Positions 31,926-41,831 are shown, counted from the stretch's first letter. The stretch: 64,000 nt of DNA from JBHJOF01 sp050330055 (GCA_050330055.1 JBHJOF010000078.1:24034-88033), one strand, 5' to 3'. Numbers and translations are program-made. The notes: generated by a model not told the origin, from the sequence alone.

Positions 31926-33848
31926 ATGACCAAGCTAAAGCGAGAGGGAATACCCTTCAGCCGGCGCCAGCTCCTGGGCGGTACGGCGAAAGCCGCCGCG
32001 TTGGCCGGCCTGGCCGGAGCCTCCGGCGTTGGGGGTGCGGCGCTCGCGCCCGCGCGGCCCGCCAGCGCCGCCGAGGCGGCGCTGGTAGGCCCCGGCGAAC
32101 TGGACGAGTACTACGTCTTCTTCTCGAGCGGCCAGACCGGCGAGCTGCGCATCGTCGGCCTGCCGTCCATGCGCGAGCTGATGCGCGTGCCGGTGTTCAA
32201 TCGCTGCAGTGCCACGGGCTGGGGCCAGACCAACGAGAGCCTGAAGGTCCTGACCGAAGGACTGCTGCCAGAGACGCGGGCCTTCCTCGAGAAGCGGGGC
32301 GGCACCTACATGAACGGCGACCTGCATCACCCGCACATGTCGTTCACCGACGGCACCTACGACGGTCGTTACATCTTCATGAACGACAAGGCGAACACCC
32401 GCGTCGCCCGCGTGCGTGGCGACGTCATGAAGTGCGACAAGATCATCGAGCTGCCAAATCAGGTGACGGTGCACGGCCTGCGCCTGCAGAAGTACCCCAA
32501 GACCGGTTACGTCTACTGCAACGGCGAGTATCGCGTGCCCTTGCCAAACGATGGCCAGGTGCTCGACGAGCCGGAGAAGTACAGCTGCATCTTCACTGCC
32601 CTCGACGGCGAGACCATGACGGTCGCCTGGCAGGTGTTAGTTGACGGCAACCTCGACAACGTCGATTCCGACTACCAGGGAAAGTACTGCTTCGCGACCT
32701 GCTACAACTCCGAGGAAGGCGTTACTCTGGCCGAGACGACTGCGGCGGAGCAAGACTGGGTCGTCGTGTTCAACCTCAAGCGAATCGAGGAGGCGGTTGC
32801 CAGGGGCGAAGCTCAGATGCTGAACGGCGTTCCGGTGGTCGATGGCCGCAAGGGCTCGCCCTTTACCCGCTACATTCCGATCCCCAACAGCCCGCATGGC
32901 ATCAATACGGCGCCGGACGGCATCCACGTCGTGGCAAACGGCAAGCTCTCGCCGACGGTTTCGGTCATGGATGTCCGCCGGCTGGACGACCTCTTCGACG
33001 ACAAGATCGCACCACGCGACGTGATCGTCGCTGAGCCGGAGCTCGGGCTGGGCCCGCTGCACACGGCCTTCGACGGCCGCGGCAACGCATTCACGACCCT
33101 GTTCATCGACAGCCAGATCTGCAAGTGGTCGATCGACAAGGCGATCCGCCAGTTCAACGGCGAGGACGTTGACCCGATCATCCAGAAGCTCGACGTGCAC
33201 TACCAGCCGGGCCACAACCACTCGTCAATGGGACAGACCAAGGAGGCGGACGGCAAGTGGCTGCTTTCGCTCAACAAGTTCTCGAAGGATCGCTTCCTCA
33301 ACGTGGGCCCGCTCAAGCCGGAGAACGATCAGCTGATCGACATCTCCGGCGACGAGATGGTGATCGTGCACGACGGGCCGAGCTTTGCCGAGCCGCACGA
33401 TGCCACCATCGTGCATAGCTCCAAGGTCCATCCGGTGCACGTCTGGGACCGCAACGATCCCATTTTCGAGGATGCGCGCAAGCAGGCCGAGGCCGACGGC
33501 GTGGATCTCGAGATCGCGGCTGACGTGATCCGCGATGCGAATGACCCGAACAAGGTCAGGGTCTACATGCACTCGGTTGCGCCGGCCTTCAGCCTTGAGC
33601 AGTTCACCGTCAAGCAAGGCGATGAAGTAACCGTCTACATCACCAACATAGACGACGTGGAGGACCTGACCCACGGCTTCACCATCATCGACTACGGCAT
33701 CGCCATGGAAGTCGGGCCACAGGCGACCGCCTCGGTCACCTTCACCGCCGACCGGCCGGGCGTCCACTGGTACTATTGCCAGTGGTTCTGCCACGCGCTC
33801 CACATGGAGATGTCGGGACGCATGCTGGTGGAACCACGCGCGGTCTAG
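31926..33848 (+). CDS. nosZ: Nitrous-oxide reductase, clade I (NosZ)
   Basis: A 640-residue periplasmic copper enzyme that reduces N2O to N2. It has a twin-arginine signal (SRRQLLGGTAKAAALAGLAG, residues 12-31), which places it in clade I. It has the CuZ propeller with DLHHPHMSFTDG, GPLHTAFDGRGNA and GHNHSSMGQTKE, and a C-terminal cupredoxin CuA site CQWFCHALHMEM near residue 617. All CuA ligands are visible. Length is as usual. It lies 55 bp after nosR, with AAGGAAG before the ATG. Confidence 0.97.
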   Translation: MTKLKREGIPFSRRQLLGGTAKAAALAGLAGASGVGGAALAPARPASAAEAALVGPGELDEYYVFFSSGQTGELRIVGLPSMRELMRVPVFNRCSATGWGQTNESLKVLTEGLLPETRAFLEKRGGTYMNGDLHHPHMSFTDGTYDGRYIFMNDKANTRVARVRGDVMKCDKIIELPNQVTVHGLRLQKYPKTGYVYCNGEYRVPLPNDGQVLDEPEKYSCIFTALDGETMTVAWQVLVDGNLDNVDSDYQGKYCFATCYNSEEGVTLAETTAAEQDWVVVFNLKRIEEAVARGEAQMLNGVPVVDGRKGSPFTRYIPIPNSPHGINTAPDGIHVVANGKLSPTVSVMDVRRLDDLFDDKIAPRDVIVAEPELGLGPLHTAFDGRGNAFTTLFIDSQICKWSIDKAIRQFNGEDVDPIIQKLDVHYQPGHNHSSMGQTKEADGKWLLSLNKFSKDRFLNVGPLKPENDQLIDISGDEMVIVHDGPSFAEPHDATIVHSSKVHPVHVWDRNDPIFEDARKQAEADGVDLEIAADVIRDANDPNKVRVYMHSVAPAFSLEQFTVKQGDEVTVYITNIDDVEDLTHGFTIIDYGIAMEVGPQATASVTFTADRPGVHWYYCQWFCHALHMEMSGRMLVEPRAV

Positions 33849-33853
33849 GGGCG

Positions 33854-35128
33854 ATGCGCGTGGTGCTTCGTTGTTGCCTGGCCGCCGCCGCCGTGGCCCT
33901 GGCCGCGGCGGCGCCGCTGGGCGCCGCCGAGATCACTCTGGCGCCCGGCGACGACCTGCGGCAAGCGGTCGCGGCCGCGGCCGAGGGCGACAGCATCGTG
34001 CTGCGATCCGGCCTTCACTACGGGCCGCTCGTCATCGACAAGCCGCTCACCCTGCGCGGCGAGGATGGCGCCGTCATCGAGGGCGGCGGCCGCGGCAGCG
34101 TGATCACGCTGACCGCGGCCGACGTTCGCATCGAGGGGCTGACGATCCGCGGCTCCGGCAAGGATCTGCCGGCCATGGACTCGGGCGTCCTGGCGACCAG
34201 GACGGCGCCACGGGCCGTGATCGTCGACAACGATTTCGACGGCAACCTCTTCGGCGTCTACCTGCACGGCGCCGCGGACTCGCTCGTCCAGGGCAACCGC
34301 GTGCGTGGCCGCCGGGACGTGCGCCTCTCGGAGGCAGGCAACGGCGTCTCGATCTGGAACGCGCCTGGCGCCCGGGTGGTGGGCAACGACATCGGCCAGG
34401 TGCGCGACGGAATCTTCGTCAACGTCAGCAAGCGGAACCTCTTCGAGGGCAACCGCTTCGCCGAACTGCGTTTTGCCATCCATTATATGTATACGCACGA
34501 CAGCAAGGTAATCGGCAACCGGTCGAGCGGCAATCACGTCGGCTGGGCGATCATGTACTCTGACAGGCTGGAGATTCGCGACAATGTCAGCATTGGCGAC
34601 CGCGACCATGGATTGCTGCTCAACTACGCGAACCGCTCCGAGATCACCGGCAACGTCGTCAAGGGCGGGCGCCAGAAGTGCCTCTTCATCTACAACGCGC
34701 ACGGCAACCTGATCGAGGGCAACTGGTTCGAGGGCTGCCCAATCGGCATCCACTTCACCGCCGGGTCGGAGCGCAACCGCGTTACCGGCAATGCCTTCAT
34801 CGGCAACCGGACCCAGGTGAAGTACGTCGGCACGCGCTTCGTCGAGTGGAGCCACGAGGGTCGCGGCAACTACTGGAGCGACAATCCCGCCTTCGACCTC
34901 GACGGCGACGGCCTGGCCGACCGTCCATACCGCCCGAACGACGTGATGGACGAGATCCTGTGGCGCTATCCGCAGGCCAAGCTGCTGCTCAACAGCCCGG
35001 CGGTGTCGGTGCTGCGCCACGTCCAAGCGCGCTTTCCCGCGCTCTATCCCGGCGGCGTGACCGACACGGCGCCGCTCATGCGGCCGCCGCAGGTGGCGCC
35101 GACCCTGATCGAAGAAGGCGGAACATGA
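33854..35128 (+). CDS. nosD: NosD, copper-site maturation protein
   Basis: A 424-residue periplasmic protein of the parallel beta-helix (CASH/PbH1) type. Signal peptide at residues 1-24, then repeating right-handed-helix turns such as VIDNDFDGNLFGVYLHGA and LVQGNRVRG. NosD, with the NosFY ABC transporter, is required to build the CuZ cluster of NosZ. The ATG at 33854 is five bases after the nosZ stop; its own stop overlaps the nosF start (ATGA). Confidence 0.94.
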   Translation: MRVVLRCCLAAAAVALAAAAPLGAAEITLAPGDDLRQAVAAAAEGDSIVLRSGLHYGPLVIDKPLTLRGEDGAVIEGGGRGSVITLTAADVRIEGLTIRGSGKDLPAMDSGVLATRTAPRAVIVDNDFDGNLFGVYLHGAADSLVQGNRVRGRRDVRLSEAGNGVSIWNAPGARVVGNDIGQVRDGIFVNVSKRNLFEGNRFAELRFAIHYMYTHDSKVIGNRSSGNHVGWAIMYSDRLEIRDNVSIGDRDHGLLLNYANRSEITGNVVKGGRQKCLFIYNAHGNLIEGNWFEGCPIGIHFTAGSERNRVTGNAFIGNRTQVKYVGTRFVEWSHEGRGNYWSDNPAFDLDGDGLADRPYRPNDVMDEILWRYPQAKLLLNSPAVSVLRHVQARFPALYPGGVTDTAPLMRPPQVAPTLIEEGGT

Positions 35129-36048
35129 GCGAGGTGGTGAGCCTGCAGTCGGCGAGCAAGCGCTACGGCCGGATCGTGGCGCTGGAGGACGCGACCGTGA
35201 TCCTGCGGCCGGGCGAGACCGTGGCCCTGGTCGGTCACAACGGCGCCGGCAAGACCACCCTGATGAAGCTGGTGCTCGGGCTGGTGCGGCCGAGCGCCGG
35301 CAGCGTGCGGGTCTTCGGCGAAGACCCGGCCGGCTCGCTCGGGGCGGAGGTCCGGCGGCGAGTCGGCTTTCTGCCGGAAAGCGTTGCCTTCCACGACGCC
35401 ATGACCGGGCGCGAGCTGCTCGGCTTCTACGCCGGCCTCAAGGGCAGCGCGCGGGCGGCCAACCGCGAGCTGCTCGATCGCGTTGGCCTGGCCGCCGCGG
35501 CCGACCGCCGGGTCGCCACCTATTCCAAGGGCATGCGCCAGCGCCTCGGCCTGGCCCAGGCCCTGCTCGGCGAGCCCGGTCTGCTGCTGCTCGACGAGCC
35601 GACCTCGGGCCTCGATCCCGAATCGCGGGCCCAGGTCTACGAGACCATCGACGGCCTGCGCCGGCGCAACGCGACCGTGCTGGTCTCGACCCACGCCCTG
35701 GCCGAGATTGAGCACCACGTCGACCGGGTGGCGCTGCTGCACCGCGGACGGCTGCTCGCGCTCGGCCCCATCGGCGCGCTGCGCGAGGCGGCGGCGCTGC
35801 CGCTCACCGTGCGACTCACGGTCAAGACCTGCACCACCGAAACGGTGCTGGCTCAGATTGGCGACTGCGCCACCATGCTCGAACGAGACAGCGCCAGCCT
35901 GCTGCTCGCCGTCGAGCCGTCGAGCAAGCTGGCGTTCCTCGAACAGCTGGGCCGCCTGCGGCCGTGGCTGGCCGACGTCGAGATCGAGACGCCAGGCCTG
36001 ACGGAGCTCTATCGCCACCTGGTCAGCCAGAGGGAGACCGCACCATGA
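35125..36048 (+). CDS. nosF: NosF, ABC transporter ATP-binding protein
   Basis: A 307-residue ABC ATPase. Walker A GHNGAGKTT near residue 37, signature YSKGMRQRLGLAQAL near 132, Walker B LLLLDEPTSGLDPE near 155 and the switch histidine in VSTHAL. It pairs with NosY and acts with NosD in CuZ assembly. Overlaps nosD at its start and nosY at its stop by ATGA, showing a coupled operon. Confidence 0.94.
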   Translation: MSEVVSLQSASKRYGRIVALEDATVILRPGETVALVGHNGAGKTTLMKLVLGLVRPSAGSVRVFGEDPAGSLGAEVRRRVGFLPESVAFHDAMTGRELLGFYAGLKGSARAANRELLDRVGLAAAADRRVATYSKGMRQRLGLAQALLGEPGLLLLDEPTSGLDPESRAQVYETIDGLRRRNATVLVSTHALAEIEHHVDRVALLHRGRLLALGPIGALREAAALPLTVRLTVKTCTTETVLAQIGDCATMLERDSASLLLAVEPSSKLAFLEQLGRLRPWLADVEIETPGLTELYRHLVSQRETAP

Positions 36049-36865
36049 CCGCGCCGCTGGTGGTTGCCGCGCAGGAGCTGCAGGCCGGCCTGCGCAACAA
36101 GTGGGTGGTCGCCACGACTCTGCTGCCGCACTCGCGCTCAGCCTGGCGCTGCTCGGCAGTGCGCCGACCGGCACGCTGGGCGCCGATCCGCTGGCGGTCG
36201 TGGTCGTCAGCCTCGCCAGCCTGAGCATCTTCCTGGTGCCGTTGATCGCCCTGCTGCTCTCCTTCGACGCGGTCGTCGGCGAGGCCGAGCGGGGCACGCT
36301 GCTGCTTCTGCTCGCCTACCCGCTGGCGCGCTGGCAGATCGTCGTCGGCAAGTTTCTCGGCCACGCGGCAATCCTGGCTCTTGCGATCGTGCTGGGCTAC
36401 GGCGTCGTCGCCGTCGCGCTGCTGGCCAAGGAGACGACAGTGGAGGCCTGGAGCGCCTTTGCCCTGTTGATCGCCAGCTCGATCCTGCTCGGCGCGGCCT
36501 TTCTCGCGCTGGGTGCGCTGTCTAGCGTTGTCGTGCGGGAACGCGCCACGGCGGCAGGGCTTGCGGTGGCGCTGTGGCTGCTGTTCGTGCTGATCTACGA
36601 TTCGGCGCTGCTTGGCCTGTTGGTCGCCGACCAGGGCCGGATGATGACTCCGCCGGTGCTGGACGCCCTGCTGTTGCTCAATCCGGCCGACGCCTACCGC
36701 CTGCTCAACCTAGCCGGCGACGAGGCGGTCGCGACCCTGGCCGGCATGGCCGGTCCCGGCGAGGCCGGGCGCCTGCCACGGGGGCTGCTTTTGGCCTCTC
36801 TTACCGGCTGGATCGTCGTGCCCCTGGGCCTCGCCATCATCGTGTTCGCAAGGAGGCAGCCATGA
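36045..36865 (+). pseudogene. nosY: NosY, ABC permease, interrupted by a frameshift
   Basis: The first about 27 codons from the ATG at 36045 (overlapping the nosF stop) encode AAQELQAGLRNKWVVATTLL, the proper NosY start. The continuing family sequence, ALSLALLGSAPTGTLGADPLA and onward through six membrane segments to FARRQP, is in another frame. The switch lies within 36117-36130; adding one base there restores a frame of about 273 residues, matching NosY length. The total of 821 bases is one short of a multiple of three. Either nosY is inactivated or the assembly lacks a base. The rest shows no decay, which favours a sequencing error or a very recent change. Confidence 0.85.
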
Positions 36866-37446
36866 GACTGCGCCAAGCCACCCTGGCACTGGTTCTTGCC
36901 GCCACGCTGGCCGCCTGCGGTGAGGAGCAGGAGGTCGCCGAGCGTCCGGCTCCCTTGGAGCCGGGCCGGGAGGCGATCGGTCACTACTGCGGCATGATGG
37001 TCGTCGAGCATGCCGGCCCCAAGGGCCAGATCTTCCTGAAGGGCGAGGCGGAGCCGGTCTGGTTCACCTCGGTGCGCGATACGCTGGCCTTCACGATGCT
37101 GCCGGAGGAACCCAAGGATATCGCCGCGATTTACGTGAACGACATGGCCAAGGCCCAGAGCTGGGATCAGCCGGAGCCGGGCATGTGGGTAGAAGCGCGC
37201 GGTGCCGTTTTCGTTGTCGGCAGCGACGCGCGCGGCGGCATGGGCGCGCCCGAGGCGGTGCCCTTCTCGGACATGCAAGCCGCTGAGCGCTTCAAGGCGG
37301 AGCACGGCGGCCTGATTCACGCCTTCGGCCACATACCCGGGGACTTCATTCTGGGACCGGGGGACGCGCAGGACGCGGCGCAACCGGGAGCCGGGCAGGG
37401 AGACGGGCACGGCCAAGGCGGCAGTGGGTCGCACAGCAATGACTGA
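36862..37446 (+). CDS. nosL: NosL, copper-chaperone lipoprotein
   Basis: A 194-residue lipoprotein with lipobox LAAC at residues 16-19, and CGMMVVEHAGPKGQIFLKGE, the conserved Cu(I)-binding NosL motif, near residue 43. It delivers copper for NosZ assembly. The tail is Gly/His-rich (DGHGQGGSGSHSND), which may add metal affinity. The ATG overlaps the nosY stop (ATGA) and its own end overlaps nosX by eight bases. Confidence 0.92.
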   Translation: MRLRQATLALVLAATLAACGEEQEVAERPAPLEPGREAIGHYCGMMVVEHAGPKGQIFLKGEAEPVWFTSVRDTLAFTMLPEEPKDIAAIYVNDMAKAQSWDQPEPGMWVEARGAVFVVGSDARGGMGAPEAVPFSDMQAAERFKAEHGGLIHAFGHIPGDFILGPGDAQDAAQPGAGQGDGHGQGGSGSHSND

Positions 37447-38431
37447 GGCGCGGGGCATTCTGCTGCCGCGGCGGCGCTTCATCGCCATCGCCGGCGTTGC
37501 GGCCGGTTGCGCGGCCATGGGGCCCGCAGCGCCAGCGGCCGCACCGATCCACCGCTGGCACGGCACGGCGCTTGGCTCCTCGGCTTCGATCCAGCTCCTG
37601 CACCCTGAACCGGAGGCGGCACGCGTCCTGATCGAGCAGGCGGTCGCCGAGATGGCCCGCCTCGAGCGCATCTTCAGCCTCTATCGCAGCGAGTCCGATC
37701 TCTCGCGTCTCAACCGCGGCGGTATGATCGAAGCGCCGCCGCTGGCGCTGGTCGAGCTGCTGGCGCGGGCCGCCGAGGTAAGCCGCGTGACCGACGGCGT
37801 CTTCGATGTCACGATCCAGCCACTCTGGCGGCGCTTTGCGGTGCATTTCTCGCGCGACGAGGCGGCGCCATCCGGGCCCGTGATCGACGACGTTTTGCCG
37901 CTGGTCGATTGGCGCGCCCTTGACATTACGCCCGAACGCATAGCCTTCCGGCAGCCGGGCATGGCCGTCACTCTCAACGGCATCGCCCAGGGCTTTGTTA
38001 CCGACCGTGTGGCCGAGCTGTTTGGCCGCAACGGGGTGGATCATGTGCTGCTCGACCTCGGCGAAATCCGCGCTTGCGGGCAGGCTCCCGCTGGCCGGCC
38101 CTGGCGCGTTGGCATTGCCGATCCTCTGCAGCCGGCGGAGATCATCGGGCGCCTCGACCTGGCCAGCCGCGCCGTGGCGACGTCTGGCGGATACGGCACG
38201 CTGTTCGATGCGTCCGGCCGCTTCAGCCATCTCATCGATCCACGAAGCGGACGGACGGCACCGGCGGCGCGCAGCGTTACCGTAACCGCCGCCGACGCGA
38301 CCACGGCCGATGCCTATTCGACGGCCTTCGCGCTGATGGATGAGCCTGCCATCGCTGCAGTTGCGAGGGGCTTCCCTGATTTGACGGTTCATGTTGCTTG
38401 CGGAGCGGGCCTCAAGCAGCTCTCAGCTTGA
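37439..38431 (+). CDS. nosX: NosX, ApbE-family FAD:protein FMN transferase
   Basis: A 330-residue ApbE-type flavin transferase with a twin-arginine signal (LLPRRRFIAIAGVAAG). Family blocks seen: LGSSASIQLLHPEPEAA, FSLYRSESDLSRLN, VTLNGIAQGFVTDRV, DLGEIRACG, and the C-terminal HLIDPRSGRTAPA followed by ADATTADAYSTAFALM, the metal-site region. It would attach FMN to the SGATVT threonine of NosR in the periplasm. It closes the nosRZDFYLX cluster. Confidence 0.92.
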   Translation: MTEARGILLPRRRFIAIAGVAAGCAAMGPAAPAAAPIHRWHGTALGSSASIQLLHPEPEAARVLIEQAVAEMARLERIFSLYRSESDLSRLNRGGMIEAPPLALVELLARAAEVSRVTDGVFDVTIQPLWRRFAVHFSRDEAAPSGPVIDDVLPLVDWRALDITPERIAFRQPGMAVTLNGIAQGFVTDRVAELFGRNGVDHVLLDLGEIRACGQAPAGRPWRVGIADPLQPAEIIGRLDLASRAVATSGGYGTLFDASGRFSHLIDPRSGRTAPAARSVTVTAADATTADAYSTAFALMDEPAIAAVARGFPDLTVHVACGAGLKQLSA

Positions 38432-39101
38432 GGAGCGTCAAGTTCAGTCCGGCACGACGAGCAAGCGCTCGGAGCGACTCTTTGCCGTCTACACCGCATT
38501 CCCTGTCCAGCTATGGTGCTGAGCCGCAGATTCGGCCGCGCCGGACGCTTCCGGTTCGATTCGATAAGATCGGCGAATTCGCTGGAGCGCTCCCGGACGT
38601 TGAGCGAGATGAGCCAGGCATCCTAGTCGGATATACGCCAGCTGCGATCTCCAGACCCACTCAACAAGCGTTCCCTCCGGCATGTACAGGTGCATGGCGG
38701 GCAGATCCCTGAACACGAAACCAGCGATGGCGTAGGTGATCGCGGCTAGGAGTTTCACAACGATGATACGTCGGCTGCCAATGAACCATTGCACAATGCT
38801 CTCATATGCCGGTACCTGTCCTAGATGGACCCTTCATCCGGTCGGATCCTTGGGCGATTGAGGTGTCTCCACGGCATCGAGGAACCGAATTGCGGCGCAG
38901 TCTCGTCGACAATATTGTTGAAAATCCCTGTGGGATTGATCAGACTTTGGCCAAGGAGACGGGTTGTGAGATAGCCGCCGGGGCTTCGCCCGGCCTGGGT
39001 ATCGACAAGCTGTTGGTGCGCAGGAGACGACTTGGCCCGCGCTAGCGGCAGAGTTGAGTGGCTCGATCGCCAGCCCTGGCTTGTGATCATCACTTAGGCA
39101 A
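38432..39101. other. Spacer between nos cluster and GntR gene
   Basis: About 670 bp with no supported gene. A 101-codon minus-strand frame (38489-38794) and an 80-codon plus frame (38806-39045) exist but have no ribosome binding site and no familiar motif. Base composition is somewhat less GC-rich around 38880-38950, where TTGTTGAAAATCCC and TTGATCAGA occur. It may contain decayed coding DNA. No terminator for nos was recognised. Confidence 0.35.
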
Positions 39102-39782
39102 GTGACGCGAATGGTAGCGAACAATGGTCTTGGCGAAGTGGTCGGCCACCTCGAGGAGGACATCGTTTTCGGCCGGCGCCGGCCGCGCGAGCGGCTCATC
39201 GAGGAAGACCTGGTCGCCGAGTTCGGCGCCAAGAAGCACGTGGTGCGCCAGGCTCTGGCCGAGCTGGAGCGCATGGGCCTGGTCGAGCGCAAGCGCAACA
39301 AGGGCGCCTGCGTGCGCGACTACTCACCCGAGGACGTGCAGCAAATCTTTGCAGTCCGCGAACTGCTGGAGGCCGAGGCGGCCCGGCAGATTCCGCTGCC
39401 CGCTCCCAAGGCCTTGATTGACTCCTTGACCGCGATCTACCGCGAGCACAGCGAGGCCGTGGACTCGAACGACCTGGCCAGGGCCTTTCGCGTCAACATC
39501 CGCTTCCACCAGACGCTGTTCGGCGCCTGCGGTAACCCCTACCTGGTCGAGGCGATCAACACCTTCGCCTTCAAGAGCCACGCCGTGCGCTCCTACTCGC
39601 TGGCCAAGCCGGACCTGCTGCGCAACGCGCGCAAGGAGCACGCCGCCATGATCGACGCGCTCAAGAAGGGTGGGCGCGAGCGCCTGGTCGATCTCTGCAT
39701 CGCCCACCTGAAACCGCCGGTGAAGGCCTATATCGACGCCTACGAGCAGATCTTCGGCCCGGCCCTGCGGCGCAGCGCCTAG
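39102..39782 (+). CDS. GntR-family (FCD/FadR subgroup) regulator
   Basis: A 226-residue regulator. The N-terminal winged helix (RLIEEDLVAEFGAKKHVVRQALAELERMGLV) is followed by an all-helical FCD effector domain with the metal-binding region FRVNIRFHQTLF and the late histidine in CIAHLKPP. FCD regulators usually repress sugar-acid or organic-acid catabolism. A GTG at 39102 or the ATG at 39111 could start it. It converges with the amidohydrolase gene (4-bp overlap of stops) and probably controls the minus-strand operon to its right. Confidence 0.85.
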   Translation: MTRMVANNGLGEVVGHLEEDIVFGRRRPRERLIEEDLVAEFGAKKHVVRQALAELERMGLVERKRNKGACVRDYSPEDVQQIFAVRELLEAEAARQIPLPAPKALIDSLTAIYREHSEAVDSNDLARAFRVNIRFHQTLFGACGNPYLVEAINTFAFKSHAVRSYSLAKPDLLRNARKEHAAMIDALKKGGRERLVDLCIAHLKPPVKAYIDAYEQIFGPALRRSA

Positions 39783-40681
39783 GCTCCCAGCGGCCGCGCG
39801 TCGAAGCGGTAGAGATCGGCCGGGTTGTCGACCAGAATCCGACGGATCAGGGCTTCATCCTCGAACCAGACTCCCAGCGCGTCGAGCAGGTCGCCGTCGT
39901 TCGGCATGGGCCCGCGCGCCTCGGGGCCGGGGCCGCCGATGTCGGGGTGCGGCCAGTCCGTGCCCCAGACCAGGCGCTGCGGCGCCACCGCGGCGAGCGC
40001 TCGGGCGAAGGGCTGCGCCTTGGGGTAAGGAAAGCCCGAGTAGTCGAAGCGATAGGGGCAGAGCTTGACCCAGGTGCGGCCGGCCTCGACGAGGCGTAGC
40101 AGGCTGCGGAAGCCCAGCTGTTCCGTCCCCTGATTCTCGTCCATGTGGCCCAGGTGATCGATCACCAGGGGCACCGGCAGGGCCTGCAAGCGCGCCTCGA
40201 TATCCGGCAGGATGCCGCCGCGCAAGTAGATCTGAGCGTGCCAGTCGATCGACGCTGCCTTCGCCGCCAGGCTCTCCAATGCATCGAGCGAGGTGCTGCC
40301 GCCGGTGTGAATCAGATTGAAGCGCAGGCCACGGAAGCCGGCAGCGTCCAGCCGCTTGAGCTCATGTGCGCCGATGCCGGGGTCGACCACCGCGACGCCG
40401 CGTGCGCGGCCGGCCATACGGGCGATGGCGTCTTCCGTGCAGCCGTTGTCGGAGCCATAGACGCTCGGCTGCACGATCACGGCGCGCTCGATGCCCAGGA
40501 TGCCGAGCATTCGCAGGAAGTCGTCGAGCGGCGCGTCAGGCGGCGTGTAAAGTCGCTCGGGGCTGTAGGGAAAGCGCGCCGCCGGCCCGAACACGTGGTT
40601 GTGGCAGTCGCAGGCCTTGGGCGGCGCCTTGAGCGTCGGCGTGTGGGGGTTCGGGTCCGGGCCGGGAATCGGTCTGGTCAT
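39779..40681 (-). CDS. Amidohydrolase 2 family, PDC-lactonase-like
   Basis: A 300-residue metal hydrolase of the cog3618/LigI type (2-pyrone-4,6-dicarboxylate lactonase group). It shows CDCHNHVFGP near residue 25, RGLRFNLIH, VIDHLGHMD near 172 and WGTDWPHPDIGGPGPEARGPMPNDGDLLD (in part) with the catalytic Asp. Members hydrolyse lactones of carboxylic acids. It ends an operon with a sugar-type ABC transporter, so the substrate is likely a sugar-acid or aromatic-derived lactone. The exact reaction is not known. Confidence 0.8.
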   Translation of the reverse strand: MTRPIPGPDPNPHTPTLKAPPKACDCHNHVFGPAARFPYSPERLYTPPDAPLDDFLRMLGILGIERAVIVQPSVYGSDNGCTEDAIARMAGRARGVAVVDPGIGAHELKRLDAAGFRGLRFNLIHTGGSTSLDALESLAAKAASIDWHAQIYLRGGILPDIEARLQALPVPLVIDHLGHMDENQGTEQLGFRSLLRLVEAGRTWVKLCPYRFDYSGFPYPKAQPFARALAAVAPQRLVWGTDWPHPDIGGPGPEARGPMPNDGDLLDALGVWFEDEALIRRILVDNPADLYRFDARPLGA

Positions 40682-40703
40682 GCTCTTGGCAATGGTTGGA
40701 GAT

Positions 40704-41831
40704 TTAGACGATCGGCGCGCGCGGCAGGGCGCGAGTCGTGCGCGGGTCGAAGAGGTGGCAGGCGCCGAGATCGAGGTAGAGGTCGATCACATCGTCGGGA
40801 CGCACCGGCGCGAAGCGGCTGACTCGCGCGGTGATGTCCTTGTCACAGCCCTCGCAGCTGAGCACTAGGATGGTCTCGGCGCCGAGCGGCTCGACCGATT
40901 CGACCCGCGCGCGCACGGCGGCGAAGCGCGAAGAGCCTGCGTCCGGGTGCGCCAGGTAGAGGTCCTCCGGCCGGATGCCGAAGACCACGGCGCCACTGTC
41001 GCCCTGCGGCAGGCTGCTGGCCCTGTGCCGCGGCAACTCGAGATCGCGGCCGAAAATCTGCAGCCGGACCGCACCGTCCGCGCCGCCGATGCCGTGGGCG
41101 CTCATCAGATTGGTCGGCGGGCTGCCGATGAAGGAGGCGACGAAGGTATCGGAGGGGTTCTCGTAGACCTCGAGCGGCGCGCCGATCTGCACGATTCGCC
41201 CATCGCGCATGACGCAGATCCGCGTGCCCATGGTCATGGCTTCCACCTGGTCGTGCGTCACGTAGATCATGGTCGCCTGGAGGCGCTGGTACTGGCGGAT
41301 CAGCTCGCTGCGTGTATGTGTGCGCAGCGCGGCGTCCAGGTTCGACAGCGGCTCGTCGAACAGGAAGACCTTGGGGTCGCGGACGATGGCGCGGCCCAAC
41401 GCCACCCGCTGGCGCTGGCCACCAGAGAGCGCGGCGGGCTTGCGCTCGAGCAGCTCGGTCAGGCCGAGCGTCTCGGCGACGCGGGTTACCCGCGCCCTCG
41501 TCTCCGCGGCGGGAAAGCCGCGCCGCCGCAAACCGAAAGCGAGGTTGTTGCGCACCGTCATGTGCGGATAGAGCGCGTAAGACTGGAACACCATGGCGAT
41601 GTCACGATCCTTGGCCGGAACCCGGTTCATCGCCTTGCCATCGATCCTGAGCGTGCCCTCTGTAATCGACTCGAGCCCGGCAATCATGCGCAGGGTGGTC
41701 GACTTGCCGCAGCCCGAGGGGCCGAGCAGCACCATGAACTCGCCATCGGCGATGGTCAGAGAGATGTCGTCGACCGCGACCGGGCCGCTGCCGAAGCGCT
41801 TGGTGATGTGCTCGAGCTCGACGACGGCCAT
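40704..41831 (-). CDS. Sugar-type ABC transporter ATPase (UgpC/MalK-like)
   Basis: A 375-residue ATPase. Walker A LLGPSGCGKSTT near residue 36, signature ALSGGQRQRVALGRAI near 134, Walker B VFLFDEPLSNLDA near 155, switch histidine in VTHDQVEAM, and a C-terminal TOBE/regulatory domain from about 235. It powers the two permeases and binding protein encoded just upstream on the same strand. Confidence 0.92.
   Translation of the reverse strand: MAVVELEHITKRFGSGPVAVDDISLTIADGEFMVLLGPSGCGKSTTLRMIAGLESITEGTLRIDGKAMNRVPAKDRDIAMVFQSYALYPHMTVRNNLAFGLRRRGFPAAETRARVTRVAETLGLTELLERKPAALSGGQRQRVALGRAIVRDPKVFLFDEPLSNLDAALRTHTRSELIRQYQRLQATMIYVTHDQVEAMTMGTRICVMRDGRIVQIGAPLEVYENPSDTFVASFIGSPPTNLMSAHGIGGADGAVRLQIFGRDLELPRHRASSLPQGDSGAVVFGIRPEDLYLAHPDAGSSRFAAVRARVESVEPLGAETILVLSCEGCDKDITARVSRFAPVRPDDVIDLYLDLGACHLFDPRTTRALPRAPIV

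Noticed and set aside
29360..31933. 857-codon minus-strand frame opposite nosR
   Set aside because: It mirrors the nosR coding sequence and has the Gln/Arg/Ala-rich composition of an antisense shadow; nosR has all family motifs.
38489..38794. 101-codon minus-strand frame downstream of nosX
   Set aside because: Contains one hydrophobic stretch but lacks a ribosome binding site and any recognised family; kept only as a remark on the spacer.
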